Shown here in pieces: positions 53,030 through 62,003 of a DNA stretch of 64,000 nucleotides (its first letter is position 1; each line of letters opens with the position of its first letter). The notes under the pieces were generated by a model, which was not told the origin of the DNA, searched no databases, and was given only the letters and a program-made list of their open reading frames with translations. The stretch is from Nitrobacter hamburgensis X14 (GTDB taxonomy: Bacteria; Pseudomonadota; Alphaproteobacteria; Rhizobiales; Xanthobacteraceae). The stretch covers positions 1-64,000 of the forward strand of contig NC_007961.1 of the NCBI RefSeq assembly GCF_000013885.1, in the 5' to 3' direction. A program made the position numbers and the translations under genes.

Positions 53030-54210
53030 GTCACCTGGAACTGAAGTTCGTTTCATTATAATCTGCCGCATTCGCAAGAGTGCGGGAGCGCAGTTATGGC
53101 CAACGCGGCAGGACGCCCGGTTTCTCCCTTGATCCTCAGCGCGGATGAGCGCGCGTATCTCGAACGGCAGGTTCGTCGTCATCGCGTGGCGCGTTCTTTG
53201 TCTGAGCGATGCCGCGTCATCCTGCGATGCGCGGATGGCATACCCAGCAAATCCGTTGCGCACGAACTGGGTGTCCATGAGCATACAGTTGGCAAGTGGC
53301 GTCGGCGCTTTCTGAAGGGGCGCATCGAAGGGCTCTTGGATGAAGCCCGCCCTGGCAGGCCTCGCACGATTGATGACGATCAGGTCGCTGCAATTATCGA
53401 ACGCACGCTCCGCTCCACGCCGAGCGACGCCACGCACTGGTCCATCCGTTCGATGGCGACCGCGACCGGCTTTTCGCACACGACGATCCGAAGGATTTGG
53501 AACGCCTTCGGCTTGCAGCCGCACCGTTCGGAGACATTCAAGCTTTCCAGCGACCCATTATTTGTCGACAAGGTCCGCGACATCGTCGGTCTTTATCTGT
53601 CGCCGCCCAATCGGGCCCTGGTGCTCAGTGTCGACGAGAAGAGCCAGATACAAGCGCTTGATCGCGAGCAGCCGGTCCTGCCGATGATGCCGGGCATTCC
53701 GGAACGCCGGACGCATTCCTATATCCGCCACGGCACAACATCGCTGTTCGCGGCCCTCGATGTTGCTTCCGGATTTGTGATCGGCAAATGCTACAAGCGC
53801 CATCGTGCTGCGGAGTTCCTCGACTTCCTGAAGCAAATCGACGCTCACATTCCCGACGGTCTCGATATCCATATCATTATGGACAACTACGCCACTCACA
53901 AAACTGCTGTGATCAAATCCTGGCTGGTGCGACGACCGCACTACCATGTGCACTTCACGCCAACATCAGCATCGTGGATCAATCAGGTCGAGCGCTGGTT
54001 TGCTGAACTCACCCGCAAGCAGATCCGCCGCGGCGTCCATACTTCGACCAAGCAGTTGGAAAAAGATATCCGCGCCTTCATCGAGCGGCACAATGAAAAT
54101 CCCAGGCCATATCGATGGACAAAGTCAGCTGACGAAATCCTCGCCTCCGTCAAACGCTTCTGCCAAAAAACTCAGCAGACCTTATGCCACGAATTTTAGA
54201 TTCACCTGAC
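53030..54210 (+). mobile_element. IS630-family element 2 (about 1.2 kb)
   Basis: Ends lie just inside TA at 53028-53029 and 54211-54212. The first 21 bases of the two ends match at about 15 positions when inverted (GTCA…TTCG). It abuts element 1 and shares a TA with it, so one element inserted at the very edge of the other. Confidence 0.7.
53096..54199 (+). CDS. IS630-family transposase 2
   Basis: 367 aa, related to but clearly different from transposase 1. HTH (IPSKSVAHELGVHEHTVGKWRRRF), then LVLSVDEKSQIQALDREQPVLPM (Asp), HIIMDNYATHKT (Asp) and FTPTSASWINQVERWFAEL (Glu). Intact. Confidence 0.93.
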   Translation: MANAAGRPVSPLILSADERAYLERQVRRHRVARSLSERCRVILRCADGIPSKSVAHELGVHEHTVGKWRRRFLKGRIEGLLDEARPGRPRTIDDDQVAAIIERTLRSTPSDATHWSIRSMATATGFSHTTIRRIWNAFGLQPHRSETFKLSSDPLFVDKVRDIVGLYLSPPNRALVLSVDEKSQIQALDREQPVLPMMPGIPERRTHSYIRHGTTSLFAALDVASGFVIGKCYKRHRAAEFLDFLKQIDAHIPDGLDIHIIMDNYATHKTAVIKSWLVRRPHYHVHFTPTSASWINQVERWFAELTRKQIRRGVHTSTKQLEKDIRAFIERHNENPRPYRWTKSADEILASVKRFCQKTQQTLCHEF

Positions 54211-54375
54211 TAGGTATAAGCCGCACCGTTCCGGTTGGATTCCCAAGGAACGCACATCGAGGCTCGCCGTTAATCGAAGCGATCTCGCGGTGGCGTAGTC
54301 TGCAATGTGTGGCGAGCACCTTTATTCCGACGCTCGCCCGTAAGGACGATCCCCTCTTGGAGGAAAAGAACCATC

Positions 54376-54675
54376 ATGGCCAAATCAACTGACGCCAAAC
54401 ACGACGAACCGGCCGCGGGTGAGGAAAGCAATCAACAACGGCTCAATGCAAAAGCCGCTGCGCGCTCTCCTGGTCCTGGCGCTAAGGACCGGCCAGGTTT
54501 TGACCTGGGCGGCGCCGTGACCGACGCTACGGCTGGCTCCGGTTTAGGGCCGGGAGATGATGCGTCAGAGAACAGCGGTGATCGCCGGCTACCCGGCCGC
54601 CGGCGAAAAAACAAGCTCGGTCTGCCCCGCTTTGGTGGAGCGGTTGTGAACGACAGGTCACTGCGGCCTGATTGA
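54376..54675 (+). CDS. Small basic, disordered hypothetical protein
   Basis: 99 aa from ATG 54376 behind GGAGGAAAAG. Composition is rich in Gly, Pro, Asp, Arg and Ala (GFDLGGAVTDATAGSGLGPGDDASENSGDRRLPGRRRKNK), with no folded domain or membrane span. Probably intrinsically disordered; function unknown. It lies upstream of the desaturase on the same strand. Confidence 0.6.
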   Translation: MAKSTDAKHDEPAAGEESNQQRLNAKAAARSPGPGAKDRPGFDLGGAVTDATAGSGLGPGDDASENSGDRRLPGRRRKNKLGLPRFGGAVVNDRSLRPD

Positions 54676-54789
54676 GCTCGACCGGTTTTGCTCAAATTAA
54701 TAGCGCCGCAGCCCGCCTCATCAGTACACGCTTGCCGCAGCGCGATACGCCGCAGTCCGGCGCGGGAAGCAAGCCGGAGAACGTTGCCC

Positions 54790-55854
54790 ATGGATCAACA
54801 CACGAACAACGCTCATGCCACGTCCGATTTCCGGCACCTGGCGCATGCACTGAGCTGCTATCGCGAGCCGAATTGCACCCGAAGCGTTTTCGAGATCGTG
54901 ATCACGGCAGGACCGTTTGCCCTCACGTGGTTTCTGATATGGACGTGTCTCGATGCCGGGTATTGGATGGCTCTGCTGCTCGCTGTGCCCGCCGCAGGCC
55001 TCCTCTTGCGTCTCTTCATGATCCAGCACGACTGCGGCCATGGATCATTCTTCCGCCATCGCCTCGCGAACGATTGGGTCGGACGTGTCATCGGCGTTCT
55101 GACACTAACGCCGTACGATTTCTGGCGGCGCGCGCATGCTCTACACCATGCCGGTTCAGGCAATCTCGATCGGCGCGGTATCGGCGACATCGATACGCTG
55201 ACCGTGCGCGAGTTCCTGGCGCTGCCCAAGGGGCGCCGGCTCTTGTATCGCTTGTACCGGAATCCAATCGTGATGTTCGGCGTCGGCCCGGCGTATATGT
55301 TCATCTTGCGGCACCGATTGCCGATGGGACTGATACGCAGTGGCTGGCAGCCCTGGCTCAGCGCGATGGCGACGAATGTTGCAATCGCGGTACTGGTCGC
55401 GACCATGATCTGGCTGATCGGCGTTGGTCCGTTCCTGCTTGTGCAGTTGCCGATCACGCTTATCGCCGCCTCGATCGGCGTCTGGCTGTTCTATGTCCAG
55501 CACCAGTTCGAGGATACGTTCTGGGCCCATGATGAGGGCTGGAATTTCCATGAAGCGGGGTTGCACGGCAGTTCGCATTATGACCTGCCAAGCGTCTTGC
55601 GCTGGTTTACCGCCAATATCGGAATACACCATGTCCACCATCTGTGCAGTCGGATTCCTTATTATCGGCTGCCACAGGTGTTACGGGATCACCCGCAGCT
55701 CTCTGCCGTCGGACGGCTGACGCTGTTCGAAAGCCTTCGCTGTGTGCGCAAGGTTCTTTGGGATGAGGGCCGGCACAAGCTTGTTTCGTTTCGCGAGATG
55801 GAGTCGGTTCCGTCGCCTGCATCGCGCGCTGTTTCCGGAAGCGGCTACCATTGA
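54790..55854 (+). CDS. Membrane fatty acid desaturase
   Basis: 354 aa from MDQHTNNAHATSDF, with GGAGAA upstream. Three histidine boxes that hold the di-iron centre: HDCGHGSFF, HALHHAGSGN and HHVHHL, between pairs of membrane helices. It should introduce a double bond into acyl-lipid or acyl-CoA chains, adjusting membrane fluidity. The box spacing resembles omega-6/delta-12-type bacterial desaturases, but regiospecificity cannot be read from sequence. Confidence 0.92.
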   Translation: MDQHTNNAHATSDFRHLAHALSCYREPNCTRSVFEIVITAGPFALTWFLIWTCLDAGYWMALLLAVPAAGLLLRLFMIQHDCGHGSFFRHRLANDWVGRVIGVLTLTPYDFWRRAHALHHAGSGNLDRRGIGDIDTLTVREFLALPKGRRLLYRLYRNPIVMFGVGPAYMFILRHRLPMGLIRSGWQPWLSAMATNVAIAVLVATMIWLIGVGPFLLVQLPITLIAASIGVWLFYVQHQFEDTFWAHDEGWNFHEAGLHGSSHYDLPSVLRWFTANIGIHHVHHLCSRIPYYRLPQVLRDHPQLSAVGRLTLFESLRCVRKVLWDEGRHKLVSFREMESVPSPASRAVSGSGYH

Positions 55855-55919
55855 GGGGTGCAGAAAATGCGAAATGCACTGCGAAAGGGGATACGTAATG
55901 CCAGCGGAAGGGCTTCATC

Positions 55920-56873
55920 ATGTTAGGTCTATTGAACCTATTCGCGTATATGCAAGGAAGCAACGACACGAGCGATCGTCTGTCGAACTTGGTCGGATTT
56001 GGAACGAATCCGGGATCGTTGCGGTCTCTGACGCATATACCGGAAAACTTGCCCGATGCTGCACCGCTTGTAGTCGTGCTGCATGGCTGCGAGCAGACGG
56101 CGACGGACTATGACCGCGGCTCCGGTTGGTCAGAGCTTGCCGACCGGCATGGGTTTGCGTTGCTGTTCCCCGAGCAGCGGCGCTCGAACAATTGGCTTCT
56201 CGCTTTCAATTGGTTCGAGCCGTGCGACAGCCACCGTGACTCCGGCGAACCCCTGTCAATCCGCCAGATGATCGAGCAGGTGGTCAGCGATCATGGGATC
56301 GATCGTCAGCGCATCTTTGTCACCGGCTTGTCTGCTGGCGGCGCGATGGCCTCGGTCTTGCTCGCGACGTATCCGGAAGCCTTTGCCGGTGGCGCGATCA
56401 TCGCCGGGCTGCCGTACGGGTGCGCGAGCACGATTCCGGACGCATTCCGTCGAATGCGGGGACAGCGTGGCGGCCCGACAGCACAACAGCTTGCAGCACG
56501 GCTGCGCGACGCTTCGGAGCATGACGGACCTTGGCCGACGATCTCGATCTGGCACGGCAGTCGCGACCGCACCGTTGATCCTTCGAACAGCGAGGAGATC
56601 CTCCAACAGTGGCTTACGCTTCATGACCTTGAACGAATGCCAAGCCGCGCTCACATCGTCGACGGTTATCCCAGGCGGGTCTGGAGCGATCCCGAGGGTC
56701 ATGAACTTCTGGAGGAATACCGCATTACCGGGATGGGCCACGGCATACCGCTCAACACGAGTGGCCGCCACGGCTGCGGCTCGAGTGGCGACTACATGCT
56801 GGACGTGAATATCTCGTCAACACGCCACATCGCCGCCTTCTGGGGTTTGAGGGCGGTCGGCGCAGCGGACTGA
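55920..56873 (+). CDS. PHB depolymerase-family esterase
   Basis: 317-aa alpha/beta hydrolase: oxyanion region PLVVVLHGCEQTATDYD, nucleophile elbow VTGLSAGGAMASVLL, WHGSRDRTVDPSNSEE (Asp) and MGHGIPLN (His). LpqC/PHB depolymerase family. No signal peptide is evident, so it may act in the cytoplasm on polyhydroxybutyrate oligomers or other esters. Located 65 bp after the desaturase, possibly cotranscribed. Confidence 0.9.
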   Translation: MLGLLNLFAYMQGSNDTSDRLSNLVGFGTNPGSLRSLTHIPENLPDAAPLVVVLHGCEQTATDYDRGSGWSELADRHGFALLFPEQRRSNNWLLAFNWFEPCDSHRDSGEPLSIRQMIEQVVSDHGIDRQRIFVTGLSAGGAMASVLLATYPEAFAGGAIIAGLPYGCASTIPDAFRRMRGQRGGPTAQQLAARLRDASEHDGPWPTISIWHGSRDRTVDPSNSEEILQQWLTLHDLERMPSRAHIVDGYPRRVWSDPEGHELLEEYRITGMGHGIPLNTSGRHGCGSSGDYMLDVNISSTRHIAAFWGLRAVGAAD

Positions 56874-56936
56874 GGTGGAATGCGGTTTCTTGGATGAGCG
56901 ACCAAGGAGAATAGGACGCGCGGGGTCATGAGGGAT

Positions 56937-57243
56937 CGCGCTTGCCTGAGGCAGGTCGCGCCAGGCAAGCATGCCATCTTGCTGCTCGACCAGGCCGGCT
57001 GGCATCTGTCGGGTTGATCGTTCCATCCAACATCACGATCCTGCCGCTGCCAGCGAAATGCCCGGAACTTAATCCGCAGGAAAACGTCTGGCAGAGTTCA
57101 TGCGCGACAATTGGTTGTCGAACCGCGTGTTCAAGTCCTACGAAGATATCGTCGATCACTGCTGCTACGCCTGGAACAGGCTAATCGATCAGCCCTGGCG
57201 CATTATGTTCATCGGAATGCGTGATTGGGTGTACCGGTTTTGA
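56937..57243 (+). pseudogene. IS630-family transposase remnant (C-terminal)
   Basis: AILLLDQAGWHLSG and LIVPSNITILPLPAKCPELNPQENVWQ, then, after a frameshift, MRDNWLSNRVFKSYEDIVDHCCYAWNRLIDQPWRI. This is the DDE C-terminal half of an IS630 transposase of a different subgroup from the two intact copies. Confidence 0.85.
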
Positions 57244-57294
57244 TCAGCGAGTCTTGGTATGATCCAGCTAAACGCAGCCGTCAGGACCAGCAGT

Positions 57295-57400
57295 ACAGCG
57301 ATGAGATCGATGCCCGCTGAAACACTCTTCCGGGTCGATCCCGAGCGCAACATGAAGCGGTTTTACAAGGACCTGCAACCGTTCTGCAGAACTTTTAGGG
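57295..57400 (+). pseudogene. WGR-domain gene fragment
   Basis: The frame PAETLFRVDPERNMKRFYKDLQP matches the beginning of WGR domains (LxRxDPxRNMxRFY). The diagnostic W-G-R motif and the rest are missing, and the sequence runs into the end of a minus-strand cheB. It is a short remnant. Confidence 0.5.
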
Positions 57401-57983
57401 TTCTACGCGCGCAATTCGTATTATTTCTTGAGCTATACCCTCAGGCGAAAGAACAAAATCTATACACCCGCTGGCTATTGCGCTCTGGGGCATATCCGGC
57501 TGCCCGGCTGTTTCGAGCTTCTGCGCGATCGTAATTCCCCCCACTTCTTTTATGCCGCACAGCGCCGCTGCCCCATCGCCATCATAGCCAGAGACGATGA
57601 CAGCAATGATTTTTCCGTCCCAGTACTGGGTTAACGAGCGCAGAAAAACAGTAATAACTGTCGGGCCATCCCCGAGGTTTTGATATCGGCTTTAGACGAA
57701 ACTCTCCATCAAGAACGTGCAGATCACGTTGTTCTGGTATGATGAACACGCGGTTGGGCTGGATGAGCAATCTTTCCGTAATCAGTTCAACCGGCATCTC
57801 CGTGTAACGTGGAAGAATCTCGTGGAGCAACGTAGCTACCGTTCTCAGGTGATTAACGATGACGATAGCAACGCCCATATCGGCCTGCAGATGTCGAAGT
57901 AACCGGGTATAGGCGTCGAGGCCACCGGCCGAGCCGCCGACGCAAACGACAGGAAAATCTCGAGCAGCACTCGCGGCCTTCAT
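57395..57983 (-). pseudogene. Single-domain CheB methylesterase, frameshifted
   Basis: FPVVCVGGSAGGLDAYTRLLRHL (catalytic Ser region), VIVNHLRTVATLLHEIL (His) and PNRVFIIPEQRDLHVLDGEF are intact. After GWPD, near 57655, one extra base shifts the frame. The true continuation, VITVFLRSLTQYWDGKIIAVIVSGYDGDG (Asp) to a stop at 57395, lies in another frame. A sequencing error is possible. ATG 57983 overlaps the kinase stop by 4 bp. Confidence 0.8.
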
Positions 57984-60900
57984 AGGTAATCGCTCTGCTC
58001 GGGTTTTTTAATCCCAACGTCGAAAAGCGGTGCCGATCCACTTTCGCCATTTTTCATTCCCTCTTTATCCGGCATCGCCCGCTGAACTTGGCTGGCTGGC
58101 ATATCGAGCGTCCAGCGGAAGCCTTCCGGGGCGAGATCTATCCCAACTGTGGCATGGAGCGAGCTGGTCACCATCTGGTCAATGACAAATCGACCGAAAC
58201 CTCTGCGCTTGGCCGGCTTAACGGTCGGACCACCACGCTCTCGCCACTCCAGTCGAAAGCCTTCAGGAATCTTATCTCCCCCGGTAAATTTCCACTGAAG
58301 CAAGATTCTGCCGCCGGGCACCGATAATGCGCCGTACTTCGACGCGTTGGTCGCCAACTCATGTAGCGCCAGACCAAGGGTCTGCACGGCCTCGGTTGCC
58401 ACGAATACGGCAAGCCCATCGATTTCGAGACGAGCCTGATCCGTTCCAATGAAAGGCGCGAGCTGGGTACGCACCAGCCTCTCCAAGGATACACTTTGCC
58501 AATTCTGGCCGATAAGCAGGGTATTGGACTCCGAAAGCCCCTGTATCCTCGCTCCGAATTGGACCTCAAAGTCTGCAAAATTCGCGCTATGCTTGGCGGT
58601 CTGACGCGCCATCGCCTGAATCACTCTGAACAGATTGTTGGTGCGGTGCTGCAATTCCTTCATCAACACCCTTAGTTGATCGTCCTGTGCTTTTCGCTCA
58701 GTAATATCGGTGAAGGTGATTACCACGCCTGTAATGACGTTCTTGACCGTGCGGTATGGGCGTATCCGCATAATAAACGTCGCGCTCTCATCCTTTAGGT
58801 CCAGTTCCTGTTCGACGACCGCAAGCGTGCGTTGGACTTTCCTCACATCCTCGCGCAGCTTGTCATAAGCCAGCAACGTAACAATGTCGGTTATGGCGCG
58901 GCCACGATCGCAATCATGGAGTGCAAACAGCTCCATCGCGGCCGGTGTGAAATTCTTAATGTGTAGGTTATCGTCGAGGAAGATGGTCGCGATCTGGGTG
59001 CTGTCGAGAAGGTTCTGGAGATCATTGTTCACTCCATTCAGCTGATCGTTCTTGCTCTGCATCTCACTGTTGACGGTCTGAAGTTCCTCGTTGACCGACT
59101 GCATCTCTTCTTTGGCAGTTTCAAGCTCTTCATTCGACGATTGCAATTCCTCGTTGACGGACTGGTATTCCTCCGTCACTGACTTCATGTTCTCGATGTG
59201 GGTTTCCAGTTCGTTGCTGGCGGCCTTGTATCGGGCCTGCCAACTCCGCAATTCCTGCTGATGTGATGCTGCATCGAGATCGCTAACCGCCGGTGCGGTC
59301 TTCCCCGCTTCACCGCCGTTCGTAAGGGGGCCGCGTTCGCGAAAGGCAACAATGAAAAATGCCGGTGATCGTGCAATCTCAACGATGGGCTCGACAATCA
59401 ACTGAACCGAGTACCAGCGTCCATCAATGGTTGCGGCCACAGTCTCATCGACAACGGTCTGGTGGGTCGCGAAGGATGTGTCCACCGCATTTCGAACCTG
59501 CGAACGCAGCGCCTTTGCCAGAATGCCGAACAGATTTAAGGTGGCCGTTCCCGGCGATGGCTCAAGATAACGGCCCGTTTCCGCTCCCGAGAAACGCAGA
59601 ACTTCGCAATGTCTGTCGATCACAAAATATGCAGGCGCATATTTATCCATGGCGCGCCGCGCGCTCTGGTCGATGCCATCCTCTGCGTGAACCTCCGCAG
59701 ACCACGTTGGTTCAACCGCTCGCAACGATGATGCAGTTTGAACCACGGGAAGCGTGGCCCTGACGCCATCCTGGCGCTGCAAAATGCGATGTTTTTTGTC
59801 GATAATGGTGAAGAGCTTGATCTCGCGACTGACACTTTCTGAAGGACCCAGGAACAGGTAGCCGCCCGGATTGAGCCCGTAGTGAAAAGTCTGCATGACG
59901 CGATGCTGAAATTCGTTGTCCATGTAAATCAGCACATTGCGGCAGGACACCAGATCGAGTTTGGAAAATGGTGGATCCTTGATGATGCTGTGCTGGGAGA
60001 ACACGCACATCTCGCGTATCGTCGCGACCGGGCAATAGTGTTCCCTCTCCCTCACGAACCAGCGCCCCAGGCGCTCAGGAGACACACCGTCGGTCTTGCG
60101 GTAGCGCGCGGCGCGGGCGAAGGCGACAGCCTTGCCGTCGATATCGGTGCCAAAGATCGTGACCGAAGGCTCGACGTTGAGTTCGGCCATGGCCTCCTTC
60201 AACACGATGGCGATGGAATAAACCTCCTCTCCGGTGGCACATCCTGCAACCCAAACACGGATCGTATCGTCCGGTTGTTTGGCAGCAAGCAAGGACGGCA
60301 AAATTGCCGTCTTCAAAGCCTCGAAGGCCGACTCATCGCGAAAAAACTGGGTCACGCCGATGAGAAGTTCACGAAACAGCGCGTCGGCTTCGGGAGGCTC
60401 CCGCCTTAGACGCTCCACGTAGGCGGGGACGGCTTCGATCTGGAGCACCTGCATTCGGCGTTGAACGCGCCGGATTATGGTATTTTGCTTGTAGCCACTG
60501 AAGTCATGCTTGAGACGTTTGCGCAGCAGCGACGTAATCGTTGTCAGACTCTCCCTGACGTCATCACGGACGCCCTCCGAATCTTTCTGCTCTTCGACCT
60601 TGGTTAGATGTGCTTGATGTTCGAGCCGCTTTGCAGGCAGGTTCTTGACCGGCGCCACGCAATCGACAAGCCCGGTGGCCACAGCGCTCCGGGGCATCCC
60701 GCTCATCGCCGTCTCGTTGAACTCCGCTTGAGCAAACGTGTATCCACCATTTTCCTTGATCGCCTTGACGCCCAAAGTGCCATCGCTACCGACGCCGGAC
60801 AGAACCACGGCGACAGCACATTCCTGCTGATTTTCAGCGAGCGAAGTGAAAAACGTGTCGATTGGCCGCCGGTACTCGCGCGCCGGCGCGGGTGTCGAAA

Positions 60901-61339
60901 CCCGTAAAAGGTCGCCTTCCATCGTCATCGTTGCGTTGGGCGGAATGACAAAGATGTGGTTTGCCGCGAGCGCGACACCATCCCGCGCTTCTTCGACCCG
61001 CATGGACGTGTGCGGCCTGAGCAATTCGACGAGAAGGCTCTTGTGGTTGGGGTCGAGATGCTGAACCAGCACAAAACTCATGCCAGTATCAGCCGGAACG
61101 CCTTCAAAGAAGCTCTTAAACGCGTCCAGCCCTCCGGCGGAAGCCCCGATGCCAACGACCAGCGAGGGTGGACGTCGTTTAGTGGCAATCACACCGGATT
61201 GATCCGGGGTTGGTTGTTTGCCCTCGACTTTCTCTCCGTGCAGTTCTTGAGGCAGCAATAGCTTACTCCCGGTGTGCAGGACGGATTTTTCTTCCGACCC
61301 TGTACCTCCGCCTGCGCGGCTCACACAACACTCACACAA
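57980..61339 (-). CDS. CheB-CheR-PAS hybrid with HWE histidine kinase
   Basis: About 1119 aa (N-terminal start uncertain; homology begins near residue 58). CheB methylesterase (SLVVGIGASAGGLDAF, VLVQHLDPNHKSLL, VVLSGVGSDGTLG). CheR methyltransferase (VWVAGCATGEEVYSIAIVL, IFGTDIDGKAVAFARAARY, LVSCRNVLIYMD). A long coiled coil with repeated EELQSxNEELETxKEEMQS follows. PAS (TQIATIFLDDNLHIKNFTPAAMELF). HWE kinase: phospho-acceptor KELQHRTNNLFRVIQ, ALHELATNASKYGAL and LEWRERGGP. Such fusions link chemotaxis-type modification to general stress or light and phosphorelay signalling. Confidence 0.92.
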   Translation of the reverse strand: MCECCVSRAGGGTGSEEKSVLHTGSKLLLPQELHGEKVEGKQPTPDQSGVIATKRRPPSLVVGIGASAGGLDAFKSFFEGVPADTGMSFVLVQHLDPNHKSLLVELLRPHTSMRVEEARDGVALAANHIFVIPPNATMTMEGDLLRVSTPAPAREYRRPIDTFFTSLAENQQECAVAVVLSGVGSDGTLGVKAIKENGGYTFAQAEFNETAMSGMPRSAVATGLVDCVAPVKNLPAKRLEHQAHLTKVEEQKDSEGVRDDVRESLTTITSLLRKRLKHDFSGYKQNTIIRRVQRRMQVLQIEAVPAYVERLRREPPEADALFRELLIGVTQFFRDESAFEALKTAILPSLLAAKQPDDTIRVWVAGCATGEEVYSIAIVLKEAMAELNVEPSVTIFGTDIDGKAVAFARAARYRKTDGVSPERLGRWFVREREHYCPVATIREMCVFSQHSIIKDPPFSKLDLVSCRNVLIYMDNEFQHRVMQTFHYGLNPGGYLFLGPSESVSREIKLFTIIDKKHRILQRQDGVRATLPVVQTASSLRAVEPTWSAEVHAEDGIDQSARRAMDKYAPAYFVIDRHCEVLRFSGAETGRYLEPSPGTATLNLFGILAKALRSQVRNAVDTSFATHQTVVDETVAATIDGRWYSVQLIVEPIVEIARSPAFFIVAFRERGPLTNGGEAGKTAPAVSDLDAASHQQELRSWQARYKAASNELETHIENMKSVTEEYQSVNEELQSSNEELETAKEEMQSVNEELQTVNSEMQSKNDQLNGVNNDLQNLLDSTQIATIFLDDNLHIKNFTPAAMELFALHDCDRGRAITDIVTLLAYDKLREDVRKVQRTLAVVEQELDLKDESATFIMRIRPYRTVKNVITGVVITFTDITERKAQDDQLRVLMKELQHRTNNLFRVIQAMARQTAKHSANFADFEVQFGARIQGLSESNTLLIGQNWQSVSLERLVRTQLAPFIGTDQARLEIDGLAVFVATEAVQTLGLALHELATNASKYGALSVPGGRILLQWKFTGGDKIPEGFRLEWRERGGPTVKPAKRRGFGRFVIDQMVTSSLHATVGIDLAPEGFRWTLDMPASQVQRAMPDKEGMKNGESGSAPLFDVGIKKPEQSDYL

Positions 61340-61537
61340 TAAGTGTCGATATCAGGTTGTGTTCCCCGTCAGCACCATTGAGAATTGGGGGATTTTGTAA
61401 CGCGACAATCTTGATCGGAACACAGTGAGAATCCTTATTGCTTTGGTCGATCAACAAACTCCAGATACCAGCGGCAGGCGCGAGATGTTGATGACGCCAA
61501 GCCGGAGCAAGCCCTTCCGACGTCTTATGGAGGAAAC

Positions 61538-61612
61538 TATGCAGAAAGTTGAGGTCGTCAAGCGCTCCGATACAGCGAAGAAGTTCGTCGTGTTGCCGAA
61601 GCGATGGATCGT
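61538..61612 (+). pseudogene. IS5-family transposase fragment, left part
   Basis: VEVVKRSDTAKKFVVLPKRWIV is the conserved stretch just before the VERTFAWL motif of IS5 transposases. The next residues appear 2.0 kb downstream at 63652, as if the gene had been split by the recombinase unit. The upstream transposase body is missing. Confidence 0.7.
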
Positions 61613-61817
61613 AGTCCGCCGTACAATATTGCCAAGTTTGGTTTCGAATGGTCGGTGTGCATCGAGCGTCCACGCCGTAGGCGATCGCTTGTTGAGGTGC
61701 GCCGTGGTCGGGATGCGAGTCGATTTGTCGCGGCCGAATCAGAGTCACCACAGGATTTAATGCGCCATCGACGGTCGAGCTGCGAGCCGGCCGATGGAGG
61801 CGCACATGGTCCGGCGC

Positions 61818-62003
61818 ATGGATAGCCCTGTGCTGCGCATGCACGTGTCGTTCGAAGCGACAAGAACCGGCCCCCAACTTCTGATCGAGGCCTACGCCCA
61901 TCTTGTGCCGACGATACGGCGCACGAAGCAACGGCCGGTGCGTCGAGCGAACCCCTCATCGAAGGTGACGAAAGCGATGGCGAGATCGGGAGGTGAGCAA
62001 TGA
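61818..62003 (+). CDS. Small protein upstream of the serine recombinase
   Basis: 61 aa, MDSPVLRMHVSFEATRTGPQLLIEAYAHLVPTIRR…. Its stop overlaps the recombinase start (ATGA). I recall small proteins with the pattern V-SFEAxR…LIEAYxRLVP just before similar recombinases. It may be an accessory factor; function unknown. Confidence 0.6.
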   Translation: MDSPVLRMHVSFEATRTGPQLLIEAYAHLVPTIRRTKQRPVRRANPSSKVTKAMARSGGEQ

